Shown here: in pieces, positions 23,201-32,924 of the stretch
Layout of the letters: each line of letters starts with the position of its first letter
How positions within the stretch are numbered: the first letter of the stretch is position 1
Position numbers and translations under genes: made by a program
Origin: Cylindrotheca closterium
Lineage: Eukaryota; Bacillariophyta; Bacillariophyceae; Bacillariales; Bacillariaceae
Assembly: GCA_933822405.4 (NCBI GenBank)
Contig: CAKOGP040002158.1
Location: 148,625-212,624, forward strand
Direction: 5' to 3'
DNA: 64,000 bases
The notes under the pieces: generated by a model
What the model was told of the DNA's origin: nothing
What the model saw: the letters and a program-made list of their open reading frames with translations, nothing else
The model's database searches: none

Positions 23201-23978
23201 ACGGGACGAACACGCAAAGGGGATTCTGGCGTTTGCTTCGAAACCAGCAGGACCACCAGTTGCATCCGCGACGATTGAAAGCCCGAGTGCGAATGCAAAA
23301 GGCCTGCTTGAGGGCAAAGGAAACCTTACATCGGCTGAGCCCGAGGTATATGAACCTTACGACCCGGACGCAGCTTTCATTGCAAGCGAGGAGCAGAAAT
23401 TTCGCATGCTCCTCGGAGCAGTTGTGGTCTCAAGCATACTCCTTGTTGCTCTTACTGCTAGTGGCGTCACAGGACGCAGTGCTCGCAGTGGAGCAGCAAA
23501 ACTTGACATGGAACGGGTTGGAGAAAGAATATCCAGACCTCGCGAGTATGAACCAATAGAAACTCGTGGTGGCGTCTGCGCTGACCTTTCTGGATGGCAA
23601 GATGCGTAAGTTCTGTCGATTCTTTGTATCTGAAGGTGTCTAATATTGTACCACTCGTTGCTAATCTTGATTGTATTTGACACTTTCTTTCCCTGAAGAT
23701 ATGGCGTTGATTGTGAATACTACAAAGAGAAGGAAGATGCCTGTGAAAAATATGCTACTAGTATCGGCAGCTTTGGCAAGACACCCCTCGAAGCCTGCTG
23801 CGTCTGCAAGAATGACACTGATTGCTTTGATCTTGCTGGTTGGACAGACTTTTATGAAGATACTTGTGGATGGTATGAAGAAAACGAGCCGATTGGATGC
23901 CCCAACGAAGGCCACGTGAATGGTACCGATAGCGTGAATGCTTCACAAGCCTGTTGCCACTGCCATGGTTCAACTTGA
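20239..23978 (+). CDS. Five-C2-domain membrane protein with Cys-rich tail, 6 exons
   Basis: Exons 20239-20396, 20498-21407, 21506-22033, 22129-22146 (18-bp microexon, less certain), 22245-23605 and 23699-23978 give 1,084 residues with consistent phases. C2 domains start near residues 10, 190, 369, 553 and 721; each begins with an LxVEIxSCRxL-type strand, and four keep DxNGLSDPYV or DKDGLSDPF, the Ca2+-binding loop. A TM follows at about 924-946. The last 130 residues have a Cys-rich pattern (GWQDAYGVDCEYY, EACCVCKND, TCGWYEEN, QACCHCHG) containing two related motifs. Expected topology puts the C2 array in the cytosol and the Cys-rich part outside or lumenal, which suggests a Ca2+- and lipid-responsive coupling protein (inference). 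It is related to the four-C2 gene at 6814-11138 but has a different C-terminus. Confidence 0.85.
22129..22146 (+). other. Putative 18-bp microexon of the five-C2 gene
   Basis: CTCTCCGTCGTTTCATCT (Leu-Ser-Val-Val-Ser-Ser) is preceded by TTTCGTAG and followed by GTAAGT. It divides what would be a 211-bp intron into introns of 95 and 98 bp, the usual size here, and it preserves the frame. Confidence 0.6.
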
Positions 23979-24298
23979 TGAAAGTCGTATTGAATCAATC
24001 ATTAAATGACTTTCAGTGTACAATACTACGAAAAACGAAGCTTCACCGGACACTCCAATTGCCGGCACAATGTGCTTTGCCCAGGCCCTTCCAGTGGCAA
24101 CAATGAGCATTGGTATTTGATGAAGCAGCAAACCTACAGCCGATCCAACAGTTGTGTCAGCTCTGGCATTTATGCCTTTGGTAGTCATCGATCGATTTTA
24201 ATTATTTAGCTTTTTAGTCCTCATGGATCATTTTTGCATGCTACGATGATGTACTTTCGTTTGCTCATCATGATTGGCACACTTTCATGCATCCTTGT
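23979..24298. other. Intergenic between convergent genes
   Basis: A 320-bp spacer between the 3' ends of the five-C2 gene and the SET gene. Nothing recognisable. Confidence 0.5.
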
Positions 24299-25615
24299 TT
24301 ACATGTTATCCAGATTTTGCTTGACTTTCATAAATGTTTGCTTCACAAAGGCATTGTGTCCCAGAATGACAGGTACTCGTGGATGTGTCGTTGGATCATA
24401 GGACTGAGCCTTGGAGGACCAGCCTTCCAACTTTCGTAATGTATCGTCCACGTGCTTTTGCAATTCTTCTTTGGTGTACGAAAAGTATTGTTCGTGAAAT
24501 TGATTCTTGGTCGCTTCGTCACCGGTAGTAACGGCTTGATAAAATTCTTGGGCCAAACTAGGATCATTCTTTAGCAAGATGCTGTACAGGACGACATCAT
24601 AGGTCTCCATGGAAATTTCACCCGTATCCTTGTAGAACAAAAGGTTGGAGAAGTCGTATCCCAATTCCTTCATTTCATCCTGCATGTGCATGAGTTTGCA
24701 AAAACTGGCCGGGCAGGTTTCATCCAAGAATCCATAGGTCGCAAACAAGGGACTGGGGTTGGTGGGATCCCCCAAGGAAATGCGCAACGGGGATCCAGCC
24801 AGAGTATCCTTGGCGGCATACACCATGCAATTCATATCCTTATCATAAGTCACGTAGGCTTCCGGATTGGTCCCGTGATTGAACATGTCCGCCATGGGAG
24901 CAATCAACCGTTCGCCATTCCATTCGACAGATCGAGTGACGGCGACATTGTAGGCCCATTTCAGCAAATCTCGATCCGTGGTGGTGTCTTCGGACATCAT
25001 TGGTAGGAATGTGGCCGCCTTTTGAAAATTGACGGATTGGACACGCTCTTGCATGGCCAATCCAGCGGCATAGGGTGGCAAACAATCAAAGCAGGCGTAG
25101 GTCATGGAGGCACCCGTATTGTAGAAACGGGGCAAGGAATTGAGCCAGGGGAACCATGGAGACTCTGGGCCCTTTTCATATTCAATCAATATCTTGACAA
25201 ACAGTCGAAAGAGGGGCAATGTGTGATCCAATTTGGCTTCGATCAATTGCTGTTCCGCTTGTAGCAGAGCATTATCCCCCAAATCTTGCCAAGCTTGCAG
25301 GGAGGACAAAATCATTTGACTTGGAACGGCCACCACTGGACTCCCAGCCGGGACATCACTGTTCGTTCTTACTGAGTAATCGTAACCATCTTCGCTGGTC
25401 AATTCAAAGCCATCCACAACTTGAACGCCACAGCTGTAGGCCCACTCTTCCATTGTAAAGACGTCTCGCTCTGCCATTTCATCAACATTGACTCTTCCAG
25501 CTTGAGCATTTGGGAAGGAGAAGGCATTGGCGGAATAGGATAGAACTGACAAAAAGGTTGTCAGGGCTATAAGTGCTACTGGCAGTATTCGAATCAGTGG
25601 GTATTTGGAATTCAT
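24299..25615 (-). CDS. SET-domain protein, Rubisco-LSMT-like, probably plastid-targeted
   Basis: A 438-residue single-exon protein. Residues 12-31 form a signal peptide with a predicted cut in ANA|FSFP, close to the ASAF motif that marks bipartite leaders of secondary plastids; a basic/Ser-containing transit stretch follows. The body matches the split SET/Rubisco-LSMT-substrate-binding family: the SET N-part with GSPVVAVP, WFPWLNSLPR, the DMFNHG motif near residue 240 (cofactor site), and SLGDPTNPSPLFATYGF with the catalytic-core Tyr, followed by an alpha-helical C-terminal domain. The likely activity is protein lysine methylation with S-adenosylmethionine; the substrate is unproven. A head-to-head paralogue lies at 27721-29001. 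Confidence 0.85.
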   Translation of the reverse strand: MNSKYPLIRILPVALIALTTFLSVLSYSANAFSFPNAQAGRVNVDEMAERDVFTMEEWAYSCGVQVVDGFELTSEDGYDYSVRTNSDVPAGSPVVAVPSQMILSSLQAWQDLGDNALLQAEQQLIEAKLDHTLPLFRLFVKILIEYEKGPESPWFPWLNSLPRFYNTGASMTYACFDCLPPYAAGLAMQERVQSVNFQKAATFLPMMSEDTTTDRDLLKWAYNVAVTRSVEWNGERLIAPMADMFNHGTNPEAYVTYDKDMNCMVYAAKDTLAGSPLRISLGDPTNPSPLFATYGFLDETCPASFCKLMHMQDEMKELGYDFSNLLFYKDTGEISMETYDVVLYSILLKNDPSLAQEFYQAVTTGDEATKNQFHEQYFSYTKEELQKHVDDTLRKLEGWSSKAQSYDPTTHPRVPVILGHNAFVKQTFMKVKQNLDNM

Positions 25616-26139
25616 TGTGTCATATGAGGTTGTTGCTTGTTTGCTTGCAGTGTTTTCTGATTTTTATTGATGATGATGTTCTGGATTTTGGAGTGCGTGT
25701 TGAAAGCTTGCCTACGAACGTGTACTAAGAAAGGGGGATGATGGATTCATTCTGCCCCTTTTTCATGTGAGTTTTAATTCGCATCGAGCGTCTGCCAGAC
25801 TGCATGCTGGCTATCAATCAATCAATCAATCAATCTAATTTCAAATTAATCAATGGCCTATTTATCCTTGGCCTTATTCAAGCTTGATATGCCGAGTTCC
25901 ACCGATGATACCGGTAACAGCAAAGATGGTAGCAGTGATGCACACAGTAATACGCCATTACAAGCTTGGTAAAACATACATCATTGTCAAAATTTTATTG
26001 AAAGGTTTCGTCTATGGGCGTCTAATGTGGGGTGTTTCGTCTATGGTTGTGGTGGTTGTGATTGTGTTGTGGTCTCTATGTGTCGATTGTGAGGCAACCT
26101 GCTGGTCTATCAATGGTTGATTGATCCAATTATTCCTTC
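25616..26139. other. Intergenic
   Basis: The spacer contains a (AATC)n run at 25815-25836 and TACCGGTA at 25909. No gene supported. Confidence 0.5.
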
Positions 26140-26955
26140 TTAGATGGCAGCCTGCATGTAGGAGGCATCATCCTCAACATCATGGGAAGATCTTCCGCCC
26201 TTGACTGCAACAGCGGCAATGACTGCCGATGCCGATGTTTGTGTCAGTAAAGTATTCTTCATTTGTTGATGATGACACGCCACAAGCTCTTGATGTTCTT
26301 GCTCCCGGTGCAAATCGGGCCAATGGACGCGCATAAAGTCGCTCCATACTTGGCTTGCGACCGTGGCATCGTCCGGATTGTATTGCTCAATGGAAGCAAT
26401 GTGAACCGTCTTGTCACTGGAAGGGACCTTGGCAAAGGCCTCTAATCGGCCAAAGACGTCAGGTTCCTCAATGGTCTTTGATTGAGAATCCTTCCAGAGA
26501 ACACAAGGGCGATTGGCAGAAATTAATGGGGTGTTGGTTTTGGCCTTGGATTTGGTATTCGTCTTGAATTCCTCAGCAGCATCTTTGGATGGCTGCAACA
26601 ATTGCTCCAAAGTATGCAAGACCCGTCCGCAAGCAGCCCCCATACGTTGAGAGTCTGGTTGCAATGGCCACGAAACCACAAAGCCACAAACGTTGTGTTC
26701 TTCAATGATATTGGCCAAGGCCTTCTTGGATTCTTCCGTGACCTTGGTTTTGCGTGCCAATGGAATGGATTCAAGTGTATACGGTCCATTCCCGTAGCTT
26801 GGATGTGCTGCTAATGCCAATCCAATACGATCCTTGTGAATATTGAGACTCAAGACGGACCCACCATTGACTTTGCGCCAATCGAATCGAGAGGCAAGTT
26901 TGGAAGGGGAGGTCAACGCCTGAAGGAGTTTCTTGGATGTATTTGCTTGAGCCAT
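26140..26955 (-). CDS. YqgF/RuvX-like RNase H-fold protein
   Basis: A 271-residue protein. The middle resembles the YqgF (Holliday-junction resolvase-like) fold: VLSLNIHKDRIGLALA for the first strands with an acidic/charged active-site edge, IIEEHNVCGFVVSWPLQPD for the conserved central strand (bacterial consensus has a GLP/GWP-type loop here), then RPCVLWKD and a later EQYNPDDATVASQVW. The classical N-terminal catalytic Asp appears replaced by Asn (SLNIH), so nuclease activity is doubtful. In bacteria YqgF acts in rRNA or DNA processing; the role here is unknown. The C-terminus is low in similarity. It sits between the two SET paralogues. Confidence 0.6.
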   Translation of the reverse strand: MAQANTSKKLLQALTSPSKLASRFDWRKVNGGSVLSLNIHKDRIGLALAAHPSYGNGPYTLESIPLARKTKVTEESKKALANIIEEHNVCGFVVSWPLQPDSQRMGAACGRVLHTLEQLLQPSKDAAEEFKTNTKSKAKTNTPLISANRPCVLWKDSQSKTIEEPDVFGRLEAFAKVPSSDKTVHIASIEQYNPDDATVASQVWSDFMRVHWPDLHREQEHQELVACHHQQMKNTLLTQTSASAVIAAVAVKGGRSSHDVEDDASYMQAAI

Positions 26956-27720
26956 GATTAGTTTTTCAAATTTCTTGTTGGTTTACCTGGTTTTGCGTGT
27001 GTGTCATCTAATATTATGATATTGTGAGTGTGTGTGTCTGTCTTTTTTTCGTTTCGTCGATGGATCGACAATATTTCGCTGATAATCTTTGTGTGTGTCT
27101 GCCAGAGCTTGGGTTACGCCTTCCAGCATTTCGTAAAAATGTGACCAAAAATCATTGTTGTACACTATGATGGGTTGGCGACGGTCATCCCCAGAGGACG
27201 GTTGGATCGTGCTCTACCGGCGCTTTCTACGCAAAGGTCCGGTACCAGTTTTAGGTGCTTCGGATTTTGATCACGTCCTGGTCGGAGTAGGTTTTAGGGT
27301 TCTGTTCTTCGATTTGATTGGTCATCTTTGAGGGTGAATTAATTATCCCGAACGAAATGAATCTCGAATGAATGAACATAACGGCGGGACAGAGTTGTAC
27401 TCGAACTGGTCCACTTTTGCTGATCCCCTTGATTGTACCGGGTATATCCAACAATAGATGATTCCCCATCTTGACAGGTTGAACCTGACGATCGCATGTC
27501 AGACCGTCATCAGTAAGTAGGTGAGTGACGTTTGAAGTTCTACCACCACGATCGTTCGATAGAAAATAGATCATCATCGTTTGACACGCATCAAATTTCA
27601 TCGTCATATCCTATCACCGCCAGCTGTAAAAGTGTTTGCAAAGATCTTCTTTGGGCTGCATTAATATCACTCACACACACCCACACAACAGACATATCCT
27701 CATAATCTTATTGCAGAAAT
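26956..27720. other. Intergenic, divergent promoters
   Basis: The spacer between the YqgF-like gene and the second SET gene has GT-rich runs near 27025 and 27085 and a CA-rich run just upstream of 27700. A 118-codon open frame on the minus strand (27251-27607) lacks support. Confidence 0.5.
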
Positions 27721-29001
27721 ATGAAATTCAATCTACAGCTTGCTTTGTTGACTCTCATCAGCGCTGCTTCTACTGCAGACGCCCTGTCCTTTCCGGCCAC
27801 CGCAGGATTGGTCGATCTGAGTGATAATGCTCAGCGCGACGTTTCTACCATGGCTCAATGGGCCGAAGGATATGGTGCGCAAAAAGCTGATGGCTTTGAG
27901 ATCACCTCTTATGATGGTCAAGATTATTTGGCCGTCACACAACAAAACTTGCCCGCTGGATCTCCTGTCTTGTACATTCCCAGCGATTTGGTATTTTCCT
28001 CCAACAAGGCTGCCGCAGAATTTGGCGGTGCATTGGGCGAAGCCGAACAGCAATTGGCAGTGGCCAATTTGCAAGACTTCATTCCACTCTTTCGTGTATT
28101 TGTCAAGGTCTTGATCGAATACGAAAAGGGTGCTGAAAGTCCTTGGTTTCCCTGGTTGAACTCTCTTCCCCGCCAGTACTACAATGGAGCTTCCATGACA
28201 TCAGCCTGTTTTGATTGTCTTCCACCATATGCTGCCTGGTTGGCATTGACGGAACGTATCAATCTTACCAACTTTAAAAAGGCTTCCAAATTCTTGCCCC
28301 TTTCCAACCAAGCCATTGCCAACGACGATAGCATTCTGACATGGGCTTACAATGTCGCCGTCACTCGATCCATTGAATGGAACGGTGAACGTTTGATTGC
28401 TCCCATGGCTGACTTTTTCAACCACGGTGCCGAAACGGAAGTGGACATCAGTTATGACGCTGATGGTAACTGCATGGTATACTCGTCTCGTGATGTTCCG
28501 GCTGGATCGCCATTGCGCGTTTCGTTGGGAGACCCCACCAACCCCAGTCCACTCTTTGCTACCTATGGATTCTTGGATGAGTCATCGACCGCTACCTTTT
28601 GCAAGTTGATGCACATGATGGACGAGATGCAACAACTCGGGTACAGCTTTTCCGATTTGCTATTCTTTAAGGAAACTGGCGAAATCTCGGCCCCAGTGTA
28701 CGATGTGGTCTTATACTATGTTTTGCTCCAGAACGATCCTGGCACTGCCCAAGGCTTTCTCCAAGCCGTCACTAGTGGAGATGAAGCGACCAAAAATCAA
28801 TTCCATGAGCAATACTTTGCCTACACCAAGGAAGAATTGCAAAAGCATGTCGATTCCACTCTTGCGGATTTGGATCGCCTTTCGACGATCGCCCGATCCT
28901 ACGATGTTCGTACGCATCCTCGAGTTCCTGTCATTTTGCAACACAATGCTTTTGTCAAGGAAACTTTCCTCAAGGTCAAGCAAACCCTAGATAACATGTA
29001 A
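27721..29001 (+). CDS. SET-domain protein, Rubisco-LSMT-like, paralogue
   Basis: A 426-residue single-exon protein, collinear with the one at 24299-25615 over nearly its whole length. It shares WFPWLNSLPR, ACFDCLPPYAA, WAYNVAVTRS, EWNGERLIAPMADFFNHG (motif near residue 230), LGDPTNPSPLFATYGFLDE, DEATKNQFHEQYF and HPRVPVIL. The leader is hydrophobic with the cut predicted at ADA|LSFP; Leu instead of Phe at +1 is weaker for plastid entry, so the two copies may differ in location (inference). The expected activity is SAM-dependent lysine methylation. The two copies point away from each other, consistent with an inverted duplication around the YqgF-like gene. Confidence 0.85.
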   Translation: MKFNLQLALLTLISAASTADALSFPATAGLVDLSDNAQRDVSTMAQWAEGYGAQKADGFEITSYDGQDYLAVTQQNLPAGSPVLYIPSDLVFSSNKAAAEFGGALGEAEQQLAVANLQDFIPLFRVFVKVLIEYEKGAESPWFPWLNSLPRQYYNGASMTSACFDCLPPYAAWLALTERINLTNFKKASKFLPLSNQAIANDDSILTWAYNVAVTRSIEWNGERLIAPMADFFNHGAETEVDISYDADGNCMVYSSRDVPAGSPLRVSLGDPTNPSPLFATYGFLDESSTATFCKLMHMMDEMQQLGYSFSDLLFFKETGEISAPVYDVVLYYVLLQNDPGTAQGFLQAVTSGDEATKNQFHEQYFAYTKEELQKHVDSTLADLDRLSTIARSYDVRTHPRVPVILQHNAFVKETFLKVKQTLDNM

Positions 29002-29819
29002 ACAAGGAGAACAAATACTTTTAAAAGATTGAAAGAATCAATGGTGAATTAATTCGTAGGCGGCTGTCATTGCATGCAAGACCAGAAGCAATTTGACAAC
29101 GTGCCATCAAGATAGCTGAGACAGTGGTGTAATAGCAACGTAACTATCTACTAATGCCAGTCCAAACTAGCATTCTTATGGTGGCAGTGGTATTATGAAT
29201 AGTGGTACTCTCCCCTTAAATTATCGTTTTGATTGGATTTGGAAGGATAAAGATTCCGCAGCTACTACAACTATCAAAGTTTAGCTTGTCAATCAATGGG
29301 GCCAAGTCATATACTGCTAGATCTTGTACGGCACTAAAATGGTCAATCCTAAACTTACGATACATATATAGGTACGTACAGTATTACCTCCTCACTTCTT
29401 GGTCTTTTCAGGAGTCATATGAGTCCCCTATTTCGGCAGTCCTTCCCCTTGTTTTTGGTGAAAGAAATCTCCGCACGTGCCCGGAAGTCGTTTCGAAGTC
29501 GTTTTAGCTGACCCGCTTATGGGGCCTGTCTTGCCAAAATTTGGTTTGCGCTTCCGCGTGACGGTCATACAATCGTAGGAACACGTACAATTTGTACCAC
29601 AACCGAAAATACTTATGCCAATCTCTGTATTTTTGTCCACATCTGAAAAATCCAAACTTGATTCCTTAGTTTCAGCAACAGTGGATATCTTTCCCTAGAG
29701 CCTTGTTGTTGTTGTTGTTTCCTATTCTGACTTGGTAGTGAAAACAGCAAGCTGCTATACCATCCAATCGATACCATCGTAGACGACGACAATAGAAAAA
29801 AAGGCTTAATTAAATCACC
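29002..29819. other. Intergenic
   Basis: No gene seen. A (TTG)n run lies at 29705-29720 just upstream of the next gene. Confidence 0.5.
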
Positions 29820-31646
29820 ATGGTAGTATCAAGACTCGCCGGTATCACGGTTAAGAAAAAGCCAGCCGAATCAGATGAGAGTAGCGGAGAGTACGAAAGT
29901 GAAAGCAGTGGTGAATATGAAACCTCTAGTGGAGAAGAGGAGGAATCTGGTGAGGAGGAGGAATCGAGTGATGAATACGAATCGGGCGAAGAAGAGTCCA
30001 GTGAAGAGGAAGATGCTCCGCCGCCTAAACGTGCAGGTGCAGGAGCAGCGAAAGCTGCAGGAGGTGCTGCAGCTGCGAAAAAGCAAGAGAAAATCCCAGA
30101 CGACGAAGAGTCAAGCGGAGAGGAAGAGTCTTCTGAAGGCGAAGAAGAGTCCAGTGACGAGGAAGATAGCGGTGATGAAAAGACCAAAGAAAGTGAGTTT
30201 GGTTTTGGAAAGGGTATGGCGGAAAACGTTCCTGAGGATGAAGACGGTGGTAAAAAGAAGAAGAAAGAAAAGAAACCAAAGAAAGAGAAGACTCCTAGAG
30301 AACCAATGGATGCAGACAAGAAGAAAAAACTAATGATTGGACTTGGAGTATGCTGCTGTATCCTTGTTATTGTCGGTATCACTCTGGGTTTGGTGTTTGG
30401 ACTGAAGAAAGATGATGAACCAGCAGCTACCGCAGCGACTCCAACACCCCCTCCAAGTTTGTCCGTCGCACCAAGTTTGGCGCCATCGGCATTTCCTGAC
30501 TTTGCGCCCATTAATTTTCCCGCGGTTGGCGATACCTATATTGAAACCGGCCTTACAAATGCTGCTGCGGCTTCTGGTGGCGATGAGTTGTTGGTGGGTG
30601 GACCCAATAATGCTGTTGCAGTCATGCAATTCACAGTCGATACTTCTGCGATTCCAGAAAATGCTCGCGAGGTGGATGTTTACACTCTTTCCATTGGTCA
30701 CATTGGAGTGATTGATGATACACAGACGACTACTATTACTATCAACGCCATTGACAACCCTGGTGATCTAAGCACTTTGGTTGCCACAACTTACAATCCT
30801 ACCGGCACAACTCTCATGGGAACTGATACAGTGGACAAAACCAAGGATCGGATCTCTGTTGACGTCACTAGTTTGCTAGCTGATACTGCAACAATCCGAA
30901 AACTTCGCTCGGGAAGAAGACTCAACACAAAAACAATCTATATTGAATTGAGAGGAACCTCAACGGTAGCAGAGAAGTTTGTCAGTCTAGACTTTGAGAG
31001 TGGCAGATATTCTCCCCAGATTGTTCACACATTTGCCGCTACACCGGTACCGGGTGGGACCCCGGGTGGGACCCCCACCCTTTCTAGTGCGCCCTCGGCT
31101 AGTACCAAGCCTTCCACCCCTACAGGAACTGTCAGTATGGCTCCTTCTCTGTCGCCATCGCTCTCCAAGAAGCCTTCTGCATCCCTGCAGCCGTCGAAGG
31201 GCCCATCCAATAGTGCCCAACCTTCGCGCAGTAATGTTCCAAGTCTCGCACCAAGCCGTATGCCGTCGGTCAAGCCAAGTGCAAGTATGAATCCAAGTCA
31301 AAGTCCAAGTTCAAAAGGGACTGTCAGTGTGATGCCAAGCATCTCACCAAGCAGGATGCCAAGTATCTCGCCAAGCAATAACCCATCTGGTTCCTATAGC
31401 CCAAGTAGCAATCCATCTGGATCCAACGAGCCTTCCGCGTCCAAGGCTCCCAGTAACCAACCAAGCATCCGTCCTTCGCTATCAAAGATGCCCAGTATTG
31501 CTCCCAGTAGCAACCCATCTGCATCCAACAAGCCTTCTGCGTCGAAACAACCTTCCCAGAATCCAAGTGGGAGTGCGGCTCCATCCCGTTCGATGAATCC
31601 ATCGAGTAATCCAAGTTTAAGTTCGAACCCCACCGCAAAGGCATAG
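29820..31646 (+). CDS. Stalked surface protein with DNRLRE/CBM96-like domain
   Basis: A 608-residue single-exon protein. The cytosolic head (1-165) is very acidic, with SSGEEE and ESSDEYESGEEES runs and then a Lys-rich stretch. One TM spans about 170-195. The ectodomain (230-405) begins with GDTYIETGL, GGDELLVGG and AVMQFTVD, and ends with the pattern YIELRGTS and SLDFESG, the strand order of DNRLRE/CBM96-type beta-sandwiches that often bind polysaccharide. The rest (417-608) is a Ser/Pro stalk of PSxxPS units such as PSISPSRMPSISPS. The TM and domain order suggests a cell-surface or frustule-associated wall protein with an extended Ser/Pro tail that could be glycosylated or phosphorylated (inference). 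The start ATG follows ATCACC. Confidence 0.8.
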   Translation: MVVSRLAGITVKKKPAESDESSGEYESESSGEYETSSGEEEESGEEEESSDEYESGEEESSEEEDAPPPKRAGAGAAKAAGGAAAAKKQEKIPDDEESSGEEESSEGEEESSDEEDSGDEKTKESEFGFGKGMAENVPEDEDGGKKKKKEKKPKKEKTPREPMDADKKKKLMIGLGVCCCILVIVGITLGLVFGLKKDDEPAATAATPTPPPSLSVAPSLAPSAFPDFAPINFPAVGDTYIETGLTNAAAASGGDELLVGGPNNAVAVMQFTVDTSAIPENAREVDVYTLSIGHIGVIDDTQTTTITINAIDNPGDLSTLVATTYNPTGTTLMGTDTVDKTKDRISVDVTSLLADTATIRKLRSGRRLNTKTIYIELRGTSTVAEKFVSLDFESGRYSPQIVHTFAATPVPGGTPGGTPTLSSAPSASTKPSTPTGTVSMAPSLSPSLSKKPSASLQPSKGPSNSAQPSRSNVPSLAPSRMPSVKPSASMNPSQSPSSKGTVSVMPSISPSRMPSISPSNNPSGSYSPSSNPSGSNEPSASKAPSNQPSIRPSLSKMPSIAPSSNPSASNKPSASKQPSQNPSGSAAPSRSMNPSSNPSLSSNPTAKA

Positions 31647-32144
31647 AATGCATAAGTGTCGGGAGACAAGTACTACTATTCCAATACGTCCTGGTGTTCA
31701 TTTTGTGTTTAAGAAACGATACTTTTAATTTCATATTCTATTGTAATAACCAATTCTATTTCCAATGTTCGACTCACTCGTAGCCTATAAGTTTCATTTT
31801 TGACACTGACATTGGTAGTTGAAAAAATGAATTATTGCTTTTATAGAAAGGTAAAACGTTCTCCTATAGCTAATTGCTATGTTGGTCATAGTAATTTTGT
31901 GTATTTCAGAGATAGTGATAGGATGGACCATCATAGACATCCTGCTGATTGGCATCACAACATGGTTCTGCTAGCCAGCATATCATTCCATTTCTGCCCG
32001 ATGAACTCGCGTTCAAAGTGAGTGTACTCTTGTCAATCCAGAAACTAGTGATGATGCAATATAAGCGGCCCACGCGTAACAGTATTGAATGTCATACAAT
32101 CCACGTCTAGCTCATCATCATCATCATCATCAACATCATCATCA
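31647..32144. other. Intergenic between convergent genes
   Basis: AT-rich, with an ATC/CAT repeat at 32112-32149 that runs into the 3' end of the minus-strand gene. No gene seen. Confidence 0.5.
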
Positions 32145-32924
32145 TCATGACCGTGATTTTAAAATGAGGACAATCAACACCACAGCACCAGCAATAGCAA
32201 TCAAGATTTGCCAAAACCACCAACAAGACTGTCGACTTGGCCCATATTTGGAATGTCGCATCCACATGCTACGATTCCATTTGCTGACTTCATAGTTGGT
32301 TTCATTCGATGGTGCCTCCCAGTCGCCTCCAGGATGACGACTGGATGCATCAAACGAATTTTGTTGGATATGATTGGACCATGCCGTTTTGGACAAGTCC
32401 CAATCTGTGCTGGGTACGTCGGTCGCATGTCGTCGTGAGCTGGGTGCCAATTCTAAATCCACTAGATTTCCATTATTCTGAGACGACGAACTGGTATTTC
32501 GTTGAAAGGTTGGTGGAGCCAAGTGATGATAGCGAACTTCACTTGAGGATACATCAAATAATGTCTTTATCTTGGCAATGGGAAGATGCAATCCACCAGA
32601 AGAATCTCTTGATAGTTTGGACGGACTGACACCGTATTCATCGTCGAGACGATCGTCTGCTTCTTGCTCAGAGCGGCTTCGAAGATTTATCCTGTCAGGT
32701 TTCGACTTTTTACCAGCAACCAAAGCTCCAGAAGACCTTGTTCCGAGGTCATCAGAAAAGAGGGTATCTACCGAAGAAACTTGAAGACAATCGAGATTAT
32801 CCGCCTTCTCCTCATCCAAGAACGAGTCGTCAGGATATTCGTCGTCGTCATCATCGCTACTGTCGGAATTGTTAGACGCGGCTGCTGATGACAGTGCCTC
32901 GGATTTTTGCTGTATCATATACAT
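32145..32924 (-). CDS. Tail-anchored membrane protein, unknown
   Basis: A 259-residue protein. The N-terminal half is Ser- and Asp-rich (a DSSDDDDDEYPDDS run) and looks disordered. A single strong TM lies at about 234-256 (WQILIAIAGAVVLIVLIL), followed only by KSRS, so this is a C-tail-anchored topology with the bulk in the cytosol. A Trp/Met-rich segment precedes the TM. No known domain is recognised. A nuclear-envelope or ER location is plausible for such proteins but is inference. Confidence 0.65.
   Translation of the reverse strand: MYMIQQKSEALSSAAASNNSDSSDDDDDEYPDDSFLDEEKADNLDCLQVSSVDTLFSDDLGTRSSGALVAGKKSKPDRINLRSRSEQEADDRLDDEYGVSPSKLSRDSSGGLHLPIAKIKTLFDVSSSEVRYHHLAPPTFQRNTSSSSQNNGNLVDLELAPSSRRHATDVPSTDWDLSKTAWSNHIQQNSFDASSRHPGGDWEAPSNETNYEVSKWNRSMWMRHSKYGPSRQSCWWFWQILIAIAGAVVLIVLILKSRS

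Noticed and set aside
27251..27607. 118-codon minus-strand frame starting with ATG upstream of the second SET gene
   Set aside because: No domain, no homologue in the window, and it sits in a divergent promoter; kept only as a possibility.
29810..30511. 233-codon Ser-rich frame opposite the acidic head of the stalked protein
   Set aside because: It arises from the GAA/GAG-rich coding repeats read backwards; no domain.
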